Notes: generated by a model not told the origin, from the sequence alone. 64,000 nucleotides of DNA from Noviherbaspirillum autotrophicum (GCF_000818395.1 NZ_JWJG01000028.1:279997-343996), one strand, 5' to 3'. Counted from the stretch's first letter, positions 9,401-18,829 are shown. Numbers and translations: made by a program.

Positions 9401-10171
9401 GAGCGCGGAGAATTCCTTCTGCACTATCAACCGCAGCTCGATCTGTATACCGGCAATGTCGTCGGCATGGAGGCGCTGATCCGCTGGCAACACCCGGAAC
9501 TCGGCATGGTTTCGCCGGCGCGCTTTATCGGGCTGGCCGAGGAGATCGGATTAATCGGGCCGATAGGGGAATGGGTTATTCGTACCGCCTGCCTGCAAAA
9601 TCGCGCATGGCAGCTTGCCGGACTGCCTCCGCTGCGGGTTGCAGTCAATTTATCTGCCCGCCAGTTCGCAGATCGTGGCCTGGCGCAATCGATCGCATCG
9701 ATTCTGAATGAAACCGGCATGCCGGCCCAACTCCTGGATATTGAACTGACGGAGAGCATGGTGATGACCGACGTCGACTTCGCCATCGGCGCCTTACGCG
9801 AACTGAAGAAGCTTGGCGTGCATCTCTCTGTGGATGATTTCGGCACTGGCTATTCCAGCCTGTCTTACCTTAAGCGCTTCCCTATCGATGTGCTGAAAAT
9901 CGATCAGTCATTCGTGCGTGACATCACACTCAATGGTGACGGCGCGGAACTCGTGCGGTCGATCATTTCGCTCGCGCATGGATTGCGCCTGCAGGTGATT
10001 GCCGAAGGCGTCGAGACCGAGGAACAATTGACGTACCTGTGGCAGCATGGCTGTGATCAGATGCAGGGGTATTATTTCAGCAAGCCTCTGGTTGCAGACG
10101 CATTCGAACAACTCCTCAGGGAAGGGCGGAAATTATCTGTACAGGCGGCTGAGATCGCCTTGTCAAGTTAA
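6443..10171 (+). CDS. CHASE-PAS-GAF-PAS-GGDEF-EAL membrane protein (c-di-GMP turnover)
   Basis: A 1242-residue sensor starting at GTG 6443 with AAGGAA at good spacing. Order: TM helix ~14-36, periplasmic CHASE-type domain ~40-290 (RQSVKWLKLNERLPAVQAVG), TM ~331-350, PAS ~375-495, GAF ~515-660, PAS ~685-805, GGDEF ~810-970, EAL ~985-1235. The synthase motif GGDEF is at 882-886, with an inhibitory RxxD site (RHTD) five residues before it. The EAL part keeps GMEALIRW and DDFGTGYSSL. Both c-di-GMP synthesis and hydrolysis are therefore possible. The periplasmic CHASE domain suggests a small external ligand. Confidence 0.93.
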   Translation: MKQTDPKSSQALRLARVFLFVGLLASAVVYWEGVRLVNQELQSQLDIRAREAKHNLERQLDAYAEALRSLQAEYRTTSHPARMTFRQSVKWLKLNERLPAVQAVGFSERVPPTDKGAFERGLRKEYAAEFAQPPAIHPMLLSPAAEAFVVKAIEPLAKNRFGLGFDHATEPRRVEAIDRARDTGEWAATRRVRLFVEPGNVDGVVFYTPLYHGNIPDTMTGRREAFSGFFFLAIRVDEMLRNVFGSKLLDDLDIEIRDKADMTAASSGNDGQTLIFSSNQPASSAIGSKDEAEAPLRRTFDLTFGGNTWELSLTMRPNFQTRSQYWLPPIAALSGVLLSFLAFLFMRSLNVARQASDASMREAYLTLQSKEEQLNDIVESIDEVLWTFETSSGEVRYVSSAVERLYGRPARSFIENPRLWLRCIHPADRKQVIRVVRTLADKRRDAILFRIVRSDGAERWMHYEAHYVASTLSKPGRVDCLGRDITEQRQMEESLRRSNRALRTIHACGNELANAAHEHALLQGICEVVVREGYRMAWSGLLARDGSVEPAGIAGEHDGYLTCIEGSLQAGIQEGGSVGTTLRTGRPTVTNSFQSDPRMGPWREQALRRGFNSKITLPLVHDGQNFGVLNVYAAEPDAFDAEEVDLLTGLANSVAVAIQLLRHRSAKLAAEAAFHLRQRAIEASANAIVITSATAPNYPVEYVNPAFERMTGYSAQEIAGKSLSVLHQNDKEQPGLEELRRLLRAQQEGHVTLRNYRRDGSMFWTDVHVAPVRDESGAVTHFVGAKYDVTTTKRYEKQLEVQANRDALTMLANRNLLQDRLNQAISYASHDGAPVWVVFVDLDRFKFVNDTLGHQAGDVLLKQVSTRLLSVVRHTDTVARLGGDEFVLVLTEHVDKSLEPAIVQRIMDVIAPPFIIDGHEFFLTCSMGIAVYPTDGTDAETLIKHADIAMYSAKETGRDNFQFYTSSLNEKALARLHLEGDLRNALERGEFLLHYQPQLDLYTGNVVGMEALIRWQHPELGMVSPARFIGLAEEIGLIGPIGEWVIRTACLQNRAWQLAGLPPLRVAVNLSARQFADRGLAQSIASILNETGMPAQLLDIELTESMVMTDVDFAIGALRELKKLGVHLSVDDFGTGYSSLSYLKRFPIDVLKIDQSFVRDITLNGDGAELVRSIISLAHGLRLQVIAEGVETEEQLTYLWQHGCDQMQGYYFSKPLVADAFEQLLREGRKLSVQAAEIALSS

Positions 10172-10505
10172 AGATCCTTTCGAAAAAGCAACCAGCTTTC
10201 GATATCACTGGTGCAGCCTTGATGGAGCGGCGGCGAATTCACTATGTGACAGAGTGCACGACCTTGCACGGAACAAGCTCAATTTGAACTTCTGCGCTGA
10301 ACAGGAGACATTCTGCAGGCGCTAGCGAAGGCTCTCTAAGATCGTGAGTCGACTTGCATCAATAAGGTGTGCCTGCGCTGTATCACATTTATGTTTGTAC
10401 ATCGCGGGACAAACAGACGTTAAAGACGCATAGGCTTGAAATATATCGAGGCATCCCAGGGCGCGCCAAGAAATTCCGGCATCAGCGCATACACAGGAGG
10501 CAATA
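10172..10505. other. Intergenic region, 334 bp
   Basis: Spacer between the CHASE-GGDEF-EAL gene and a small cytochrome c. It should hold the cytochrome promoter, but I find no convincing FNR-type palindrome or strong -35/-10 pair. No ORF of note. A purine-rich ribosome site (AGGAGGCAATA) closes the region. Confidence 0.45.
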
Positions 10506-10823
10506 ATGTCGAAATGGAAGAAAAGTATTTTTTCCACAGGCGCATCATGTCTCATTGCTATCAGCTCAGCCGTGGAAGCGGCGACTGAATCTCAACTGGC
10601 CCGAGGTGAACTGCTTTACTCGACGCACTGCCTTGCCTGTCATACCGAGCAGATGCATTGGCGCGATCGCGGCCTTGTTACGGATATGGACAGTCTGTTG
10701 GCCCAGGTCCGCCGGTGGCAAAACGTTAGCCGCGCGCGATGGAGCGAGGCTGACATAGAGGCGGTGACACAATACCTGAATAGCCTATATTACAAATTCC
10801 CTTCCGCCCGTCAGGATCATTGA
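10506..10823 (+). CDS. Small exported mono-heme cytochrome c
   Basis: A 105-residue protein with a signal peptide (~1-25, cut near VEAA) and one heme site CLACH at 42-46. The motif continues as HTEQMHWRDRGLVTD and ends in a YLNSLYYKFP helix. By hand alignment 40 of 67 residues from RGELLY to the final FP are identical to the cytochrome at 18830-19174, so they are paralogues in one window. No classical Met ligand motif is obvious. Probably a soluble periplasmic electron carrier. AGGAGG upstream supports the start. Confidence 0.88.
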   Translation: MSKWKKSIFSTGASCLIAISSAVEAATESQLARGELLYSTHCLACHTEQMHWRDRGLVTDMDSLLAQVRRWQNVSRARWSEADIEAVTQYLNSLYYKFPSARQDH

Positions 10824-10863
10824 TTCTGAGGAGCGCGTGGTGCGCCGGAAATTTTACGTGTAA

Positions 10864-13857
10864 TTAGAATGTCTTCCCGGCTGTGGTTGCCAGTGAATCG
10901 TCGCGCGGCGCAGCTGAATGGAGCCTTTTGTTCTTGGTCAGCAGGTCACGAAAGATCGCTTCGTCACAAGGCTCCGCATACAGATAGCCCTGAAATGCAT
11001 CGCATCCGAGCGCGGCCAGGAAATCGCGCTGCTCCTTCTTCTCCACGCCTTCCGCAATCAAGCCAAGTCCGAGCGCTTTCGCCATTGCAACGATGCTGGT
11101 GGCAATGGCCGCATCATTAGGATCGGTTAACACGTCGCGTACGAATGAGCGGTCAATTTTCAGTTGGTCCAGTGGCAGTTGCTTAAGGTAGGACAGCGAT
11201 GAGTAACCGGTACCGAAATCGTCTAACGAGAAGGCCACGCCGCATTCCTTTAGCCGTCGCATCTTCGCGATCGTATCGTCGATATCCTCGATCAGGGTAC
11301 TTTCAGTAAGCTCTATCTTTAGCATCGAGGGATTGACGCCTGTCTCGTCGAGCAGTGCGAGTGTGCGCTCGACGAAGTCCGGTTCCCGTATCTGCCGTGT
11401 ACTTACGTTCACCGCCAAAGGCACGCGCGGAAGCGCAGATGCGGACCACTCTGCCAGCTTGCGGCAGGCTGTCATCATGATCCATTCCCCCAGCGGCAGG
11501 ATCAGTCCTGCATCTTCGGCGATCCCGATAAAGTCTGTCGGGCCTATGAGGCCGCGCGTCGGGTGCTGCCAGCGCACCAATGTTTCGGCGCCGATCATCT
11601 TGCCATCCAAGTCAAACTGCCCCTGAAAATGAAGCCGAAAACGGCCGTGCTCGAGCCCTTCGCGCAGCTCCGCCTCGACCAGAGTGCGGCGACTGACTTC
11701 GTGCTCCAATCCGTCGTGATAGAAGCGAACCGTATTGCGGCCGGACCGCTTTGCGTCATACATGGCCAGGTCGCCACGCTTCATCAAATCGTCGACCGAG
11801 GCATTGGACGCCAGACATACCTCGACGCCGATACTGCATGTGCATCGGTGAATGGCACCGTCGACGGCATACGGGAGTGCAATTTCTGCGAGTATTTTGT
11901 GGGCAAGCGCCCGTGCGTGTTCGTTCGCCATGACACCATTGGCACCGGCGTCTTCTATCAGCACCACAAATTCGTCCCCGCCCAGCCTTGCGACCGTGTC
12001 GGTTTCATTGCAACACCCAAGAATTCGTTGCGCAACCTGTTGCAGCAGCTCGTCCCCAGCCTCGTGCCCGCGCGTGTCATTGAGATCCTTGAAGTTATCA
12101 AGGTCGATGAACAGTAGTGCTCCGGCGTGGGCGGCACCGCGATGCGTCGACAGGCACTGTCGCATACGATCCATCAGCAGTCTTCTGTTTGGCAGGCCGG
12201 TGAGGGAATCGTAGTATGCCAAGCGCGTGATTTGTTCCTGTACCTGGTGTCGCTGCGTGATGTCGGTCTGCGTGCCGACATAGTGCGTGGTCCGGCCGTC
12301 CTGATCCTGAACCGCAGTCAGGGTAAGCCAAGCGGGGAAGGGCGGGGCAGTACTGCGGCTCGCCCAGACTTCGCCTTGCCATCTCCCAAATCGTCGTACA
12401 TCGCCCCAGATCGCTGGCCAGTAATCCTCACTACTTCCTTCGGACATTACCTTCGGCATGGGTTTGCCGCGCAAATCGCTGACTGAGATTCCAGTCATCC
12501 GGGTAAATGCGGCGTTCACATCCAACATGTTCGTATCAGGCCCGGTGACGAACATGCCTTCCTGCGAGTGGAAGACCGCCGCGGCTACGCGCAATGAATC
12601 TTCTGTATGTTTCCGGTCGGTGATGTCCGTAGAGATGCCGCAGAGGGCATATGGACGGCCGTCGGCACCATTCAACGGAATTTTTGTGGATAGAAATGTA
12701 CGGTGAGGCTCGCCCTCCGGGTCGCCCTTGATTTCCTCAGCAACAACGCGTTCCCCGCGCTCGATCACTATCCGATCCCGTGCGTTCAATGCCGAAGCCG
12801 TTTCGGCGCCAAACAGATCGACATCAGTCTTGCCAAGGATCGATGAAGCCGGTTTGCCCAGCAGCTCGCACATTGCGTGATTGACATAGGTGTAGCGGTA
12901 GTCGGTATCCTTAATGTAGATCAGGCTGCTTACGGAGTCGAGAATGGTCGACAGCATCTGCTCGCTTTGCTTCAAGTCACGTGTCTGAATGTTGACCTTG
13001 CGGCGCAGGACAACTGCGGTCGCTAGCGAAGACAGTAACAAACCGACTACTGCAGCCAAGCACAACCAGACGGCGCGCGGCACTTGTGCCAACCCGGTTT
13101 CCGGGCGCCACTTCCGCAAAATTTCGTAATACACCGAGTCAGGATCGGACTGCCATGTTGCGAGATGTCGGTCAATCGAGGCAAGAACCTCTGAATGGCG
13201 CCCCTTATGAGCTGCATAGAACAATCGCGCAGGCTGGAACACGATCGGGGTCGGCACCAATCCATATTGGGGAGCCTTCAGATCCCCAAAGTAGTTATTG
13301 GAAATTGCGACATCGGCATTTCCGTTGACGACCTGCTGAAATTCGCCTTCGATCGAATCCAGGAAGACAAGCGTCGCGCGCACGCCATGACTGGCCAGTA
13401 AATCTCTCAGCACCTCAATTTGTGATGAGCCGCGCAGGATGGCAATGCGCTTTCCCGCCAGATCCTGCACTGACGTGACCACCAATCCCTGGCGACCATA
13501 CACCTCTGACCAACTATGCAGAGCCGCAACTTGGTGAAAGGCGTACTGTTGCGCACGTTCGTTGGTATATGCTAGATCCGGCAATAGGTCGATGCGACCG
13601 GCGCGCAGGGAGCTCAGGCAGTCTGCCCACTGGCATGGGACATATTGAATGTTCCAGCCTTCATCTAAGGCAATTCTGTTCAGCACATCAACCAATATGC
13701 CGGTAGGCTCACCATTGCGGCTCGTGAATATTTTGGGCGGATTTTGATAGAGCCCCACTTTTAGATCGCGCTTGTCTGCGGCTAGGACAGCAGAATTGCC
13801 GACCAGTACGAGGAACGCAAGTACAAAAAGAAGGATTCTGGGCCGCAACGAAATCAC
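10864..13857 (-). CDS. SBP3-PAS-PAS-GGDEF-EAL membrane protein (c-di-GMP turnover)
   Basis: A 997-residue sensor. Order: signal/TM at 1-27, extracytoplasmic solute-binding family 3 domain ~30-250 (VGLYQNPPKIF, GEPTGILVDVLNRIA, ADVAISNNYF), TM ~262-285, PAS ~300-420 and PAS ~425-545, GGDEF ~555-715 with an intact GGDEF near residue 626, EAL ~725-975. The inhibitory RxxD is missing (NETD instead), and the EAL tripeptide reads ETL (IGAETLVRWQHP), although DDFGTGYSSL is intact. The SBP3 part suggests sensing of an amino acid-like or organic acid ligand. It converges with the small cytochrome gene. Confidence 0.93.
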   Translation of the reverse strand: MISLRPRILLFVLAFLVLVGNSAVLAADKRDLKVGLYQNPPKIFTSRNGEPTGILVDVLNRIALDEGWNIQYVPCQWADCLSSLRAGRIDLLPDLAYTNERAQQYAFHQVAALHSWSEVYGRQGLVVTSVQDLAGKRIAILRGSSQIEVLRDLLASHGVRATLVFLDSIEGEFQQVVNGNADVAISNNYFGDLKAPQYGLVPTPIVFQPARLFYAAHKGRHSEVLASIDRHLATWQSDPDSVYYEILRKWRPETGLAQVPRAVWLCLAAVVGLLLSSLATAVVLRRKVNIQTRDLKQSEQMLSTILDSVSSLIYIKDTDYRYTYVNHAMCELLGKPASSILGKTDVDLFGAETASALNARDRIVIERGERVVAEEIKGDPEGEPHRTFLSTKIPLNGADGRPYALCGISTDITDRKHTEDSLRVAAAVFHSQEGMFVTGPDTNMLDVNAAFTRMTGISVSDLRGKPMPKVMSEGSSEDYWPAIWGDVRRFGRWQGEVWASRSTAPPFPAWLTLTAVQDQDGRTTHYVGTQTDITQRHQVQEQITRLAYYDSLTGLPNRRLLMDRMRQCLSTHRGAAHAGALLFIDLDNFKDLNDTRGHEAGDELLQQVAQRILGCCNETDTVARLGGDEFVVLIEDAGANGVMANEHARALAHKILAEIALPYAVDGAIHRCTCSIGVEVCLASNASVDDLMKRGDLAMYDAKRSGRNTVRFYHDGLEHEVSRRTLVEAELREGLEHGRFRLHFQGQFDLDGKMIGAETLVRWQHPTRGLIGPTDFIGIAEDAGLILPLGEWIMMTACRKLAEWSASALPRVPLAVNVSTRQIREPDFVERTLALLDETGVNPSMLKIELTESTLIEDIDDTIAKMRRLKECGVAFSLDDFGTGYSSLSYLKQLPLDQLKIDRSFVRDVLTDPNDAAIATSIVAMAKALGLGLIAEGVEKKEQRDFLAALGCDAFQGYLYAEPCDEAIFRDLLTKNKRLHSAAPRDDSLATTAGKTF

Positions 13858-13983
13858 CGATATGTGGGGTCGAATAGGTTGTGGCGGAGGTTATTTGTCT
13901 AACTTGGTTTTATTTGACTTAGCTGCGTGGGCCGGGTTCTATTCAACAACGTAAGAGATTCATTGAGCCAAGTCATTCGTAGG

Positions 13984-14931
13984 TCAGTCGATGCCGGCCT
14001 GCGCCGCAGTGGTACGTACCGCCTCTGCGGAGTTGCGAAGGCGTCCGACTTCGTCCTCCGATAGCTGTATCGGCAATATTCTCCGAGCCCCCGCGCAATC
14101 GACGATGGTTGGCAAGCTCAGACAGATGCGCTGTATGCCGTAGTGTTGCTCGACGAGGGTGGAAACGGTGAGGACCGACGCTTCGTCGCGCACCACCGAT
14201 TCAATGATGCGCGTTAGCGAAGCGGCGATCGCAAAATTGGTTCCGCCCTTGCGGCGGATGATTTCATAGGCGGCGTCCCGCACGCGCTGCGCGATGGCAG
14301 TCATGTCCTCGTTAGTGCAGGATATGCCGGTCAAGCGGCAGAACTCCCGGAGCGGGACATTCGCCGCGCTGGCGATCGACCACGCAACAAATTCGCTGTC
14401 GCCGTGTTCGCCCAGGACATAAGCATGCACATTACGCGCATCGACATGACAATGCGCGGCGAGTTCGGCCCGCAGGCGTGCGGTGTCGAGCACCGTCCCG
14501 GAGCCGAACACTCGCGCCGACGGCAGGCCGGACAGACGCAACGCGGCGTAAGTGAGCGCGTCTACCGGGTTGGCGGCAATGATGATCATGCCTTTTGGAT
14601 TTGCCTGCACCACTGCGGGAACGATATCGCGCAATATGCCGACATTGCGTTGCAGCAGTGCTGGCCTGCTTTCTCCCGCTTGCTGTGCCGCCCCGGCGGC
14701 AATCACCGTGATCGCTGCGCCGGCAGTATCGGCGAGCTCGCCCGCCACTACCGTAACCGGGGCATGGAAGCTGACCGAATGTGCAATGTCCATCGTTTCA
14801 CCTTCGGCCCGGCCGCGGTCGGCATCGATCAGGACGATGGTGCGGACTAGGCCGGCGGTGGCAAGCGTGTATGCCAGCGTGCTGCCTACGCGGCCGGCGC
14901 CGACGATGGCTATCTTCGTCCCATCAATCAT
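13984..14931 (-). CDS. ldh: L-lactate dehydrogenase (NAD-dependent)
   Basis: A 315-residue LDH/malate dehydrogenase superfamily enzyme. Visible: NAD loop IAIVGAGRVGSTLAYTLA, IAAGAAQQAGESRPALLQRN (substrate loop with Gln-x-x-Gly-Glu-x-Arg, as in lactate rather than malate enzymes), IIIAANPVDALTYAAL, FGSGTVLDTARLR and the catalytic GEHGDSEFVAWS. It reduces pyruvate to L-lactate with NADH. ATG 14931 overlaps the end of the universal stress protein gene by 8 bp, and GGGAAAGGAAA precedes it. Last gene of the GH65-USP-LDH operon, suggesting fermentative NADH disposal at low oxygen. Confidence 0.92.
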   Translation of the reverse strand: MIDGTKIAIVGAGRVGSTLAYTLATAGLVRTIVLIDADRGRAEGETMDIAHSVSFHAPVTVVAGELADTAGAAITVIAAGAAQQAGESRPALLQRNVGILRDIVPAVVQANPKGMIIIAANPVDALTYAALRLSGLPSARVFGSGTVLDTARLRAELAAHCHVDARNVHAYVLGEHGDSEFVAWSIASAANVPLREFCRLTGISCTNEDMTAIAQRVRDAAYEIIRRKGGTNFAIAASLTRIIESVVRDEASVLTVSTLVEQHYGIQRICLSLPTIVDCAGARRILPIQLSEDEVGRLRNSAEAVRTTAAQAGID

Positions 14932-15802
14932 CAATTTCCTTTCCCACCTTCAGGCGTGCGCTAGAACCTTCGGCGCCGCGTACCAGCAGCAACGGGCATT
15001 CCGCTTCCTCCAGCAGGCGCTTCAGCACAGGCGCGCGCCCGGAGCCGAGGGCGCCATGCCAGCCGAGGGCCAGCACGCTGCTGCCCAGCTGTGCGGCTTG
15101 CTCGAGCAGGACTTCCGCGACGTCGCCGCGGCGCAGCCGAACTTGATTGATGCACTTGCATTCCTCGCGGGTGGAACCGGCCAGCCCGCGCTCGACCATC
15201 TGCTCGAGCCGGCCCGCAAATTCGTGATGGACGGTGTCGGCATAGCTGCCCAGCGGCGCTGCCCCGGCTGATTCCGGCCCGTCTTCGGAATGCACGACCG
15301 TCACGCGCAGCCCCAACTTGGCCGCAAGCTGAACCACCGCCGCAAGCGCCTGATCCGAAACGGCTTCGCCGCTCGCGGCGGCCAGCATCGAGGTCCACGG
15401 CAGCGCTTCACGGTAGCGCAGCGGCAGCAGCAGGACAGGTACCGGGCTGCGTTCGATGACAGCCTGTGCAATGCTTCCCAGCCTCTGCGACAGGTCGTGG
15501 CCCGCCGAAGCAGATTCGCCGCGGGCGCTCATGATGACGAGGTCCACCTCCAGGGCCGCCACCGCCGCAAGAACTGCGCTGTCCGCGGCACCGGCGAGCT
15601 GATGAACGACGATCTGCGAGCGGCGCGCAGCGGGAACGTGCAGGCGGTCCAGCGCCTGCTTCCCGGGCAAAGGCTGCGCAGTCGCATGCAGCACATGCAG
15701 CGTAGCGCCGAGTAATTCAGCCAACCACACCGCGCAGCCGACGCCTTTTGAGGACTCGGGCGACCCGTCGAGCGGCAACAGGATCGATGCGACGCGTCTC
15801 AT
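14924..15802 (-). CDS. Tandem universal stress protein (UspA family)
   Basis: A 292-residue protein with two UspA-like halves. The first begins VASILLPLDGSPESSKG and ends QAVIERSPVPVLLLPLR; the second ends LKRLLEEAECPLLLVRG with a degenerate nucleotide loop (LGSSVLALGWHGALGSG). Start ATG 15802 overlaps the stop of the HAD-GH65 gene (ATGA), and its own stop overlaps the ldh start, so the three genes are translationally coupled. USP tandems are often induced by low oxygen or energy stress; the neighbouring cbb3 genes fit that. Confidence 0.9.
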   Translation of the reverse strand: MRRVASILLPLDGSPESSKGVGCAVWLAELLGATLHVLHATAQPLPGKQALDRLHVPAARRSQIVVHQLAGAADSAVLAAVAALEVDLVIMSARGESASAGHDLSQRLGSIAQAVIERSPVPVLLLPLRYREALPWTSMLAAASGEAVSDQALAAVVQLAAKLGLRVTVVHSEDGPESAGAAPLGSYADTVHHEFAGRLEQMVERGLAGSTREECKCINQVRLRRGDVAEVLLEQAAQLGSSVLALGWHGALGSGRAPVLKRLLEEAECPLLLVRGAEGSSARLKVGKEIDD

Positions 15803-18678
15803 GAAGCTGCCTCCTTGCCGTTGGCCCGGTTCACTTTTACGGTATGCATGCTGCCCCGGTACATGAGATTCAATTGCACGCTTTCCCAGTCGGCCGGCAG
15901 ACGCTCGGCGGCGCGCGCGTCGACCTCGGGGCCAGCTGGCGTGAATCGGAGCCCGAGGAAGCCGAATACCAGCGCTTGCCACGTGCCTCCCATGGCGGCG
16001 GGATGAACGCCGAGCATGCTGTTGTCCATCGCATTCGAGAGATCCAGCCAGAGGCTTTGCTCCCAATAGCGCTGTGCGTGCTCGCGCAATCCGATACGGG
16101 CGGCGATTGCCGCGTGGACCGAGGGCGAGAGGCTGCTGCCGTGATCGGTAAGCGGCTCGTAATATCGATAGTTCGCCGCCACGATCTCATCGGAGAATGA
16201 CTCCGGAAACAACAGCGGGAGCATGAGCACGTCGGCTTGCTTGAGGAGCTTGATGCGATTGATCCGTTCCCAGTCAAACAGCCGGCTGGCTGGCGTCCTG
16301 AGGCGTTCCTCCGGGGTCAGCACATAATCGTCGAGCCCGAAAAAGCCCTCGAATTGCTCGATGATGCCGCGCTCGTCGGGCGCTGGCAGGTACAGCGACT
16401 GCGCCAGCGCCTCCCATTCATCCGCTTCAGGCATGTTGGCTCCCGCTTGTCGGGCCATCCAGGCGGCGCGCTCCAGGTTAAAGCGCGCCATCCAGTTGGT
16501 GTACGCATTATCGTTGACGGAATGGTGGTATTCGTCGGGCCCGACGACACCCCGGATGTGATGGTGGCGTTCGCCTGGCGTTACGCGGCTGGCCCAAAAG
16601 CGCGCTGTTTCGTACAACAACTCCGCGCCGGGCCCGGCGATGAAGTCTTCATCCTGCGTCGCTTCCCAGTAGCGCCAAACTGCATAAGCAATGTCTGCGG
16701 TCACATGCACCTGCTGGGTTCCAGTGAAGATCGGAATTTCCCTTCCGGTGCTCTTGATCAGAATCCTGCTTGGTGTGACGTCGCTCCCGGTGACGGTCGA
16801 CTCCCATGCAAAACAGGCACCGCGATAACCCAGTTCGCGGGCGCGTCGTCGCGCACCGTCGAGCGTATGGTGGCGGTAAAGCAGGAGATTGCGCGCCAGC
16901 GGCGGTTCGACGTGCAGGTAAAAGGGCAGCATGAAAATTTCCGTATCCCAGAACACATGCCCCTCGTACGCACGCCCGCTCAGCGTACGTGCGCCGACCG
17001 ACGTGCGCGGGTCTTCATTCGCCGGAAGCCTGAGGTGATAGGCGTTGAAACGCAGCGCCTGTTCTACCGCCGCGCGTCCCGGCACGCGGATGTCGGCTTG
17101 GCGCCAGAAGGCTGCCCAGAGGTCGGCATGCGCCGACAACAGCAGCTCAAATTGATCCAGCTTCAGCGCCTTCGCATGGGCGAGGGCGGCCGCCACCGGA
17201 TCATTCTGGTCCCGGCTGGTGAAAACGGAAACAGCGCGGCGCAGCAGGTTCGGCCCGCGCATGATCCGGGAGACGATGCAGATCCGAACGCCGGACAGGC
17301 GCGTCGCATAAAGAACGCACTCCATGTCGTCGCTATTCGTGTAGTCAAGCTGTTCGAGGTGTGGACGGTGTTCCGCCAGATCCGGATCCTTGAGAAAGGT
17401 ACGGCATTCGACCGTGGCCCAGTGATTCTCCGGGTCGATAACCGCCTCTTGCAACAATAGATGCGGGTCGGCAAGGGAGGCGCAGCGGCGCGTGCGGACG
17501 GTGGTGCGCCGCTCGCCGGGCGTCTCATACATAGCCTCGCAGTGGAGAATGCCGCGCCGCAGCTCAAGCACGCGGCGCAGTCCCCGGCCGTATTCGCCGG
17601 TAAAGTCGAGCAGCTCATTGTCGATGGAAATCGTCAGCCCAAACGGAAACGGCAGCGGCACAAGCTCCGCATAGGGATCGGCGCCGCGCTCCGGCGTAAG
17701 AAACTCAATCTCGGAGTAAGGCAGATCGGCACGCTTGCCGTCATAAACGCCAGCAATGAACAGGTCGCATTGCGAGATGGGAAGAGGGCTATCGAGAGCG
17801 CCGCGCACCCCCATGTAGCCGTTGCCAATCGCAAACAGGCTTTCCATCTGCCGCTCGCGCGAGCGGTCAAATCCTTCCTGTTCAATGCGCCAGGCAATCT
17901 CTTCCAGACGTGTCCGGAACGCCGCGTCCAATCGTTCGGAGTCGATTTCGGCAAGATCGCGCACGACGAGGTCGGCACCGGCCCGCTGCAGTGCCGAAGC
18001 ATTGCCGCCACGGTCAATCCCGACAACGAGGCCAAAGCGTCCCTTGCGCGCCGCCTCCACGCCGGATGTCGCATCTTCCACCACTAACGCGCGACCCGGC
18101 GCTGAGCCTAATGCCGCCGCTGCGTGCAGGAACATGTCCGGCTCCGGCTTTCCCTTCAGCCCGAGCTGCTCGAGATCGAGGCCGTCCAGGTGCGCATCGA
18201 AGAGGGTAGTGATGCCGGCCGACTGCAGGACTTCCCGCCCGTGCTTACTGGAGGTCACTACCGCGATCTTGACGCCTTTTTCGCGCAAAGCCGCAACGAG
18301 GGCAAGCGTCGATGGGAATGTCTGCACGCCTTGTGCGTGAAGGAGGCGTTCGAAGACAGTGTCCTTGCGGGCCGCGAGTGTTTCTTCCTCCGCTTCGGAA
18401 GACGCGATTCCACGAGCACGCAGGAAACTGTGAACACCTTCGCGGCGTGGCTTGCCGTCGACATAGGCACGGTATTCGGAGTGTTCGTCAAATGGCCGGA
18501 ATGCGGCCCCGTTCATCGCACGTTGCTGAAGAAAATCGTCGAACGTTTCCTTCCATGCGCTTGCATGCAACTGCGCGGTGCGCGTAATAACGCCGTCCAT
18601 ATCAAAAATCGCAGCCTGCAGGCCGAATGGAGCGGTTGTCATCTGCAACGACGCTGCGCGGCATTGATTGGCGCCCAC
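15799..18678 (-). CDS. Fusion of HAD beta-phosphoglucomutase-like domain and GH65 disaccharide phosphorylase
   Basis: A 959-residue fusion (GTG 18678; ATG 18642 is an equally possible start). Residues ~17-225 are a HAD domain of the beta-phosphoglucomutase group: FDMDGVITRTA, VTSSKHGREVL, GKPEPDMFL, VVEDATSGVEAA. Residues ~255-955 are a GH65 phosphorylase; GPDEYHHSVNDNAYTN near residue 714 carries the family's general-acid Glu, and HGSSLSPSVHA is the phosphate-site region. GH65 enzymes split trehalose, maltose or kojibiose with phosphate into glucose plus beta-glucose-1-phosphate, which the HAD part would convert to glucose-6-phosphate. Which disaccharide is used cannot be told. First gene of a coupled operon with USP and LDH. 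Confidence 0.9.
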   Translation of the reverse strand: MGANQCRAASLQMTTAPFGLQAAIFDMDGVITRTAQLHASAWKETFDDFLQQRAMNGAAFRPFDEHSEYRAYVDGKPRREGVHSFLRARGIASSEAEEETLAARKDTVFERLLHAQGVQTFPSTLALVAALREKGVKIAVVTSSKHGREVLQSAGITTLFDAHLDGLDLEQLGLKGKPEPDMFLHAAAALGSAPGRALVVEDATSGVEAARKGRFGLVVGIDRGGNASALQRAGADLVVRDLAEIDSERLDAAFRTRLEEIAWRIEQEGFDRSRERQMESLFAIGNGYMGVRGALDSPLPISQCDLFIAGVYDGKRADLPYSEIEFLTPERGADPYAELVPLPFPFGLTISIDNELLDFTGEYGRGLRRVLELRRGILHCEAMYETPGERRTTVRTRRCASLADPHLLLQEAVIDPENHWATVECRTFLKDPDLAEHRPHLEQLDYTNSDDMECVLYATRLSGVRICIVSRIMRGPNLLRRAVSVFTSRDQNDPVAAALAHAKALKLDQFELLLSAHADLWAAFWRQADIRVPGRAAVEQALRFNAYHLRLPANEDPRTSVGARTLSGRAYEGHVFWDTEIFMLPFYLHVEPPLARNLLLYRHHTLDGARRRARELGYRGACFAWESTVTGSDVTPSRILIKSTGREIPIFTGTQQVHVTADIAYAVWRYWEATQDEDFIAGPGAELLYETARFWASRVTPGERHHHIRGVVGPDEYHHSVNDNAYTNWMARFNLERAAWMARQAGANMPEADEWEALAQSLYLPAPDERGIIEQFEGFFGLDDYVLTPEERLRTPASRLFDWERINRIKLLKQADVLMLPLLFPESFSDEIVAANYRYYEPLTDHGSSLSPSVHAAIAARIGLREHAQRYWEQSLWLDLSNAMDNSMLGVHPAAMGGTWQALVFGFLGLRFTPAGPEVDARAAERLPADWESVQLNLMYRGSMHTVKVNRANGKEAAS

Positions 18679-18829
18679 AGTCCACCGGTACAGTTTTCCC
18701 TGCGCATAGTGTGTATCTCTTTAAGTTTCCTTAAATTGAAAAGCAACAGCGTTCAACACTATGACAGTCGGCTAAAACCGATGTTCATTTGACAGTCCGG
18801 ATCGATAGATTCGCGATCAGAAGATGCAG

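Noticed and set aside
16237..17460. A 407-codon plus-strand open frame
   Set aside because: Antisense to the GH65 domain, with no recognisable family; shadow of a GC-rich gene.
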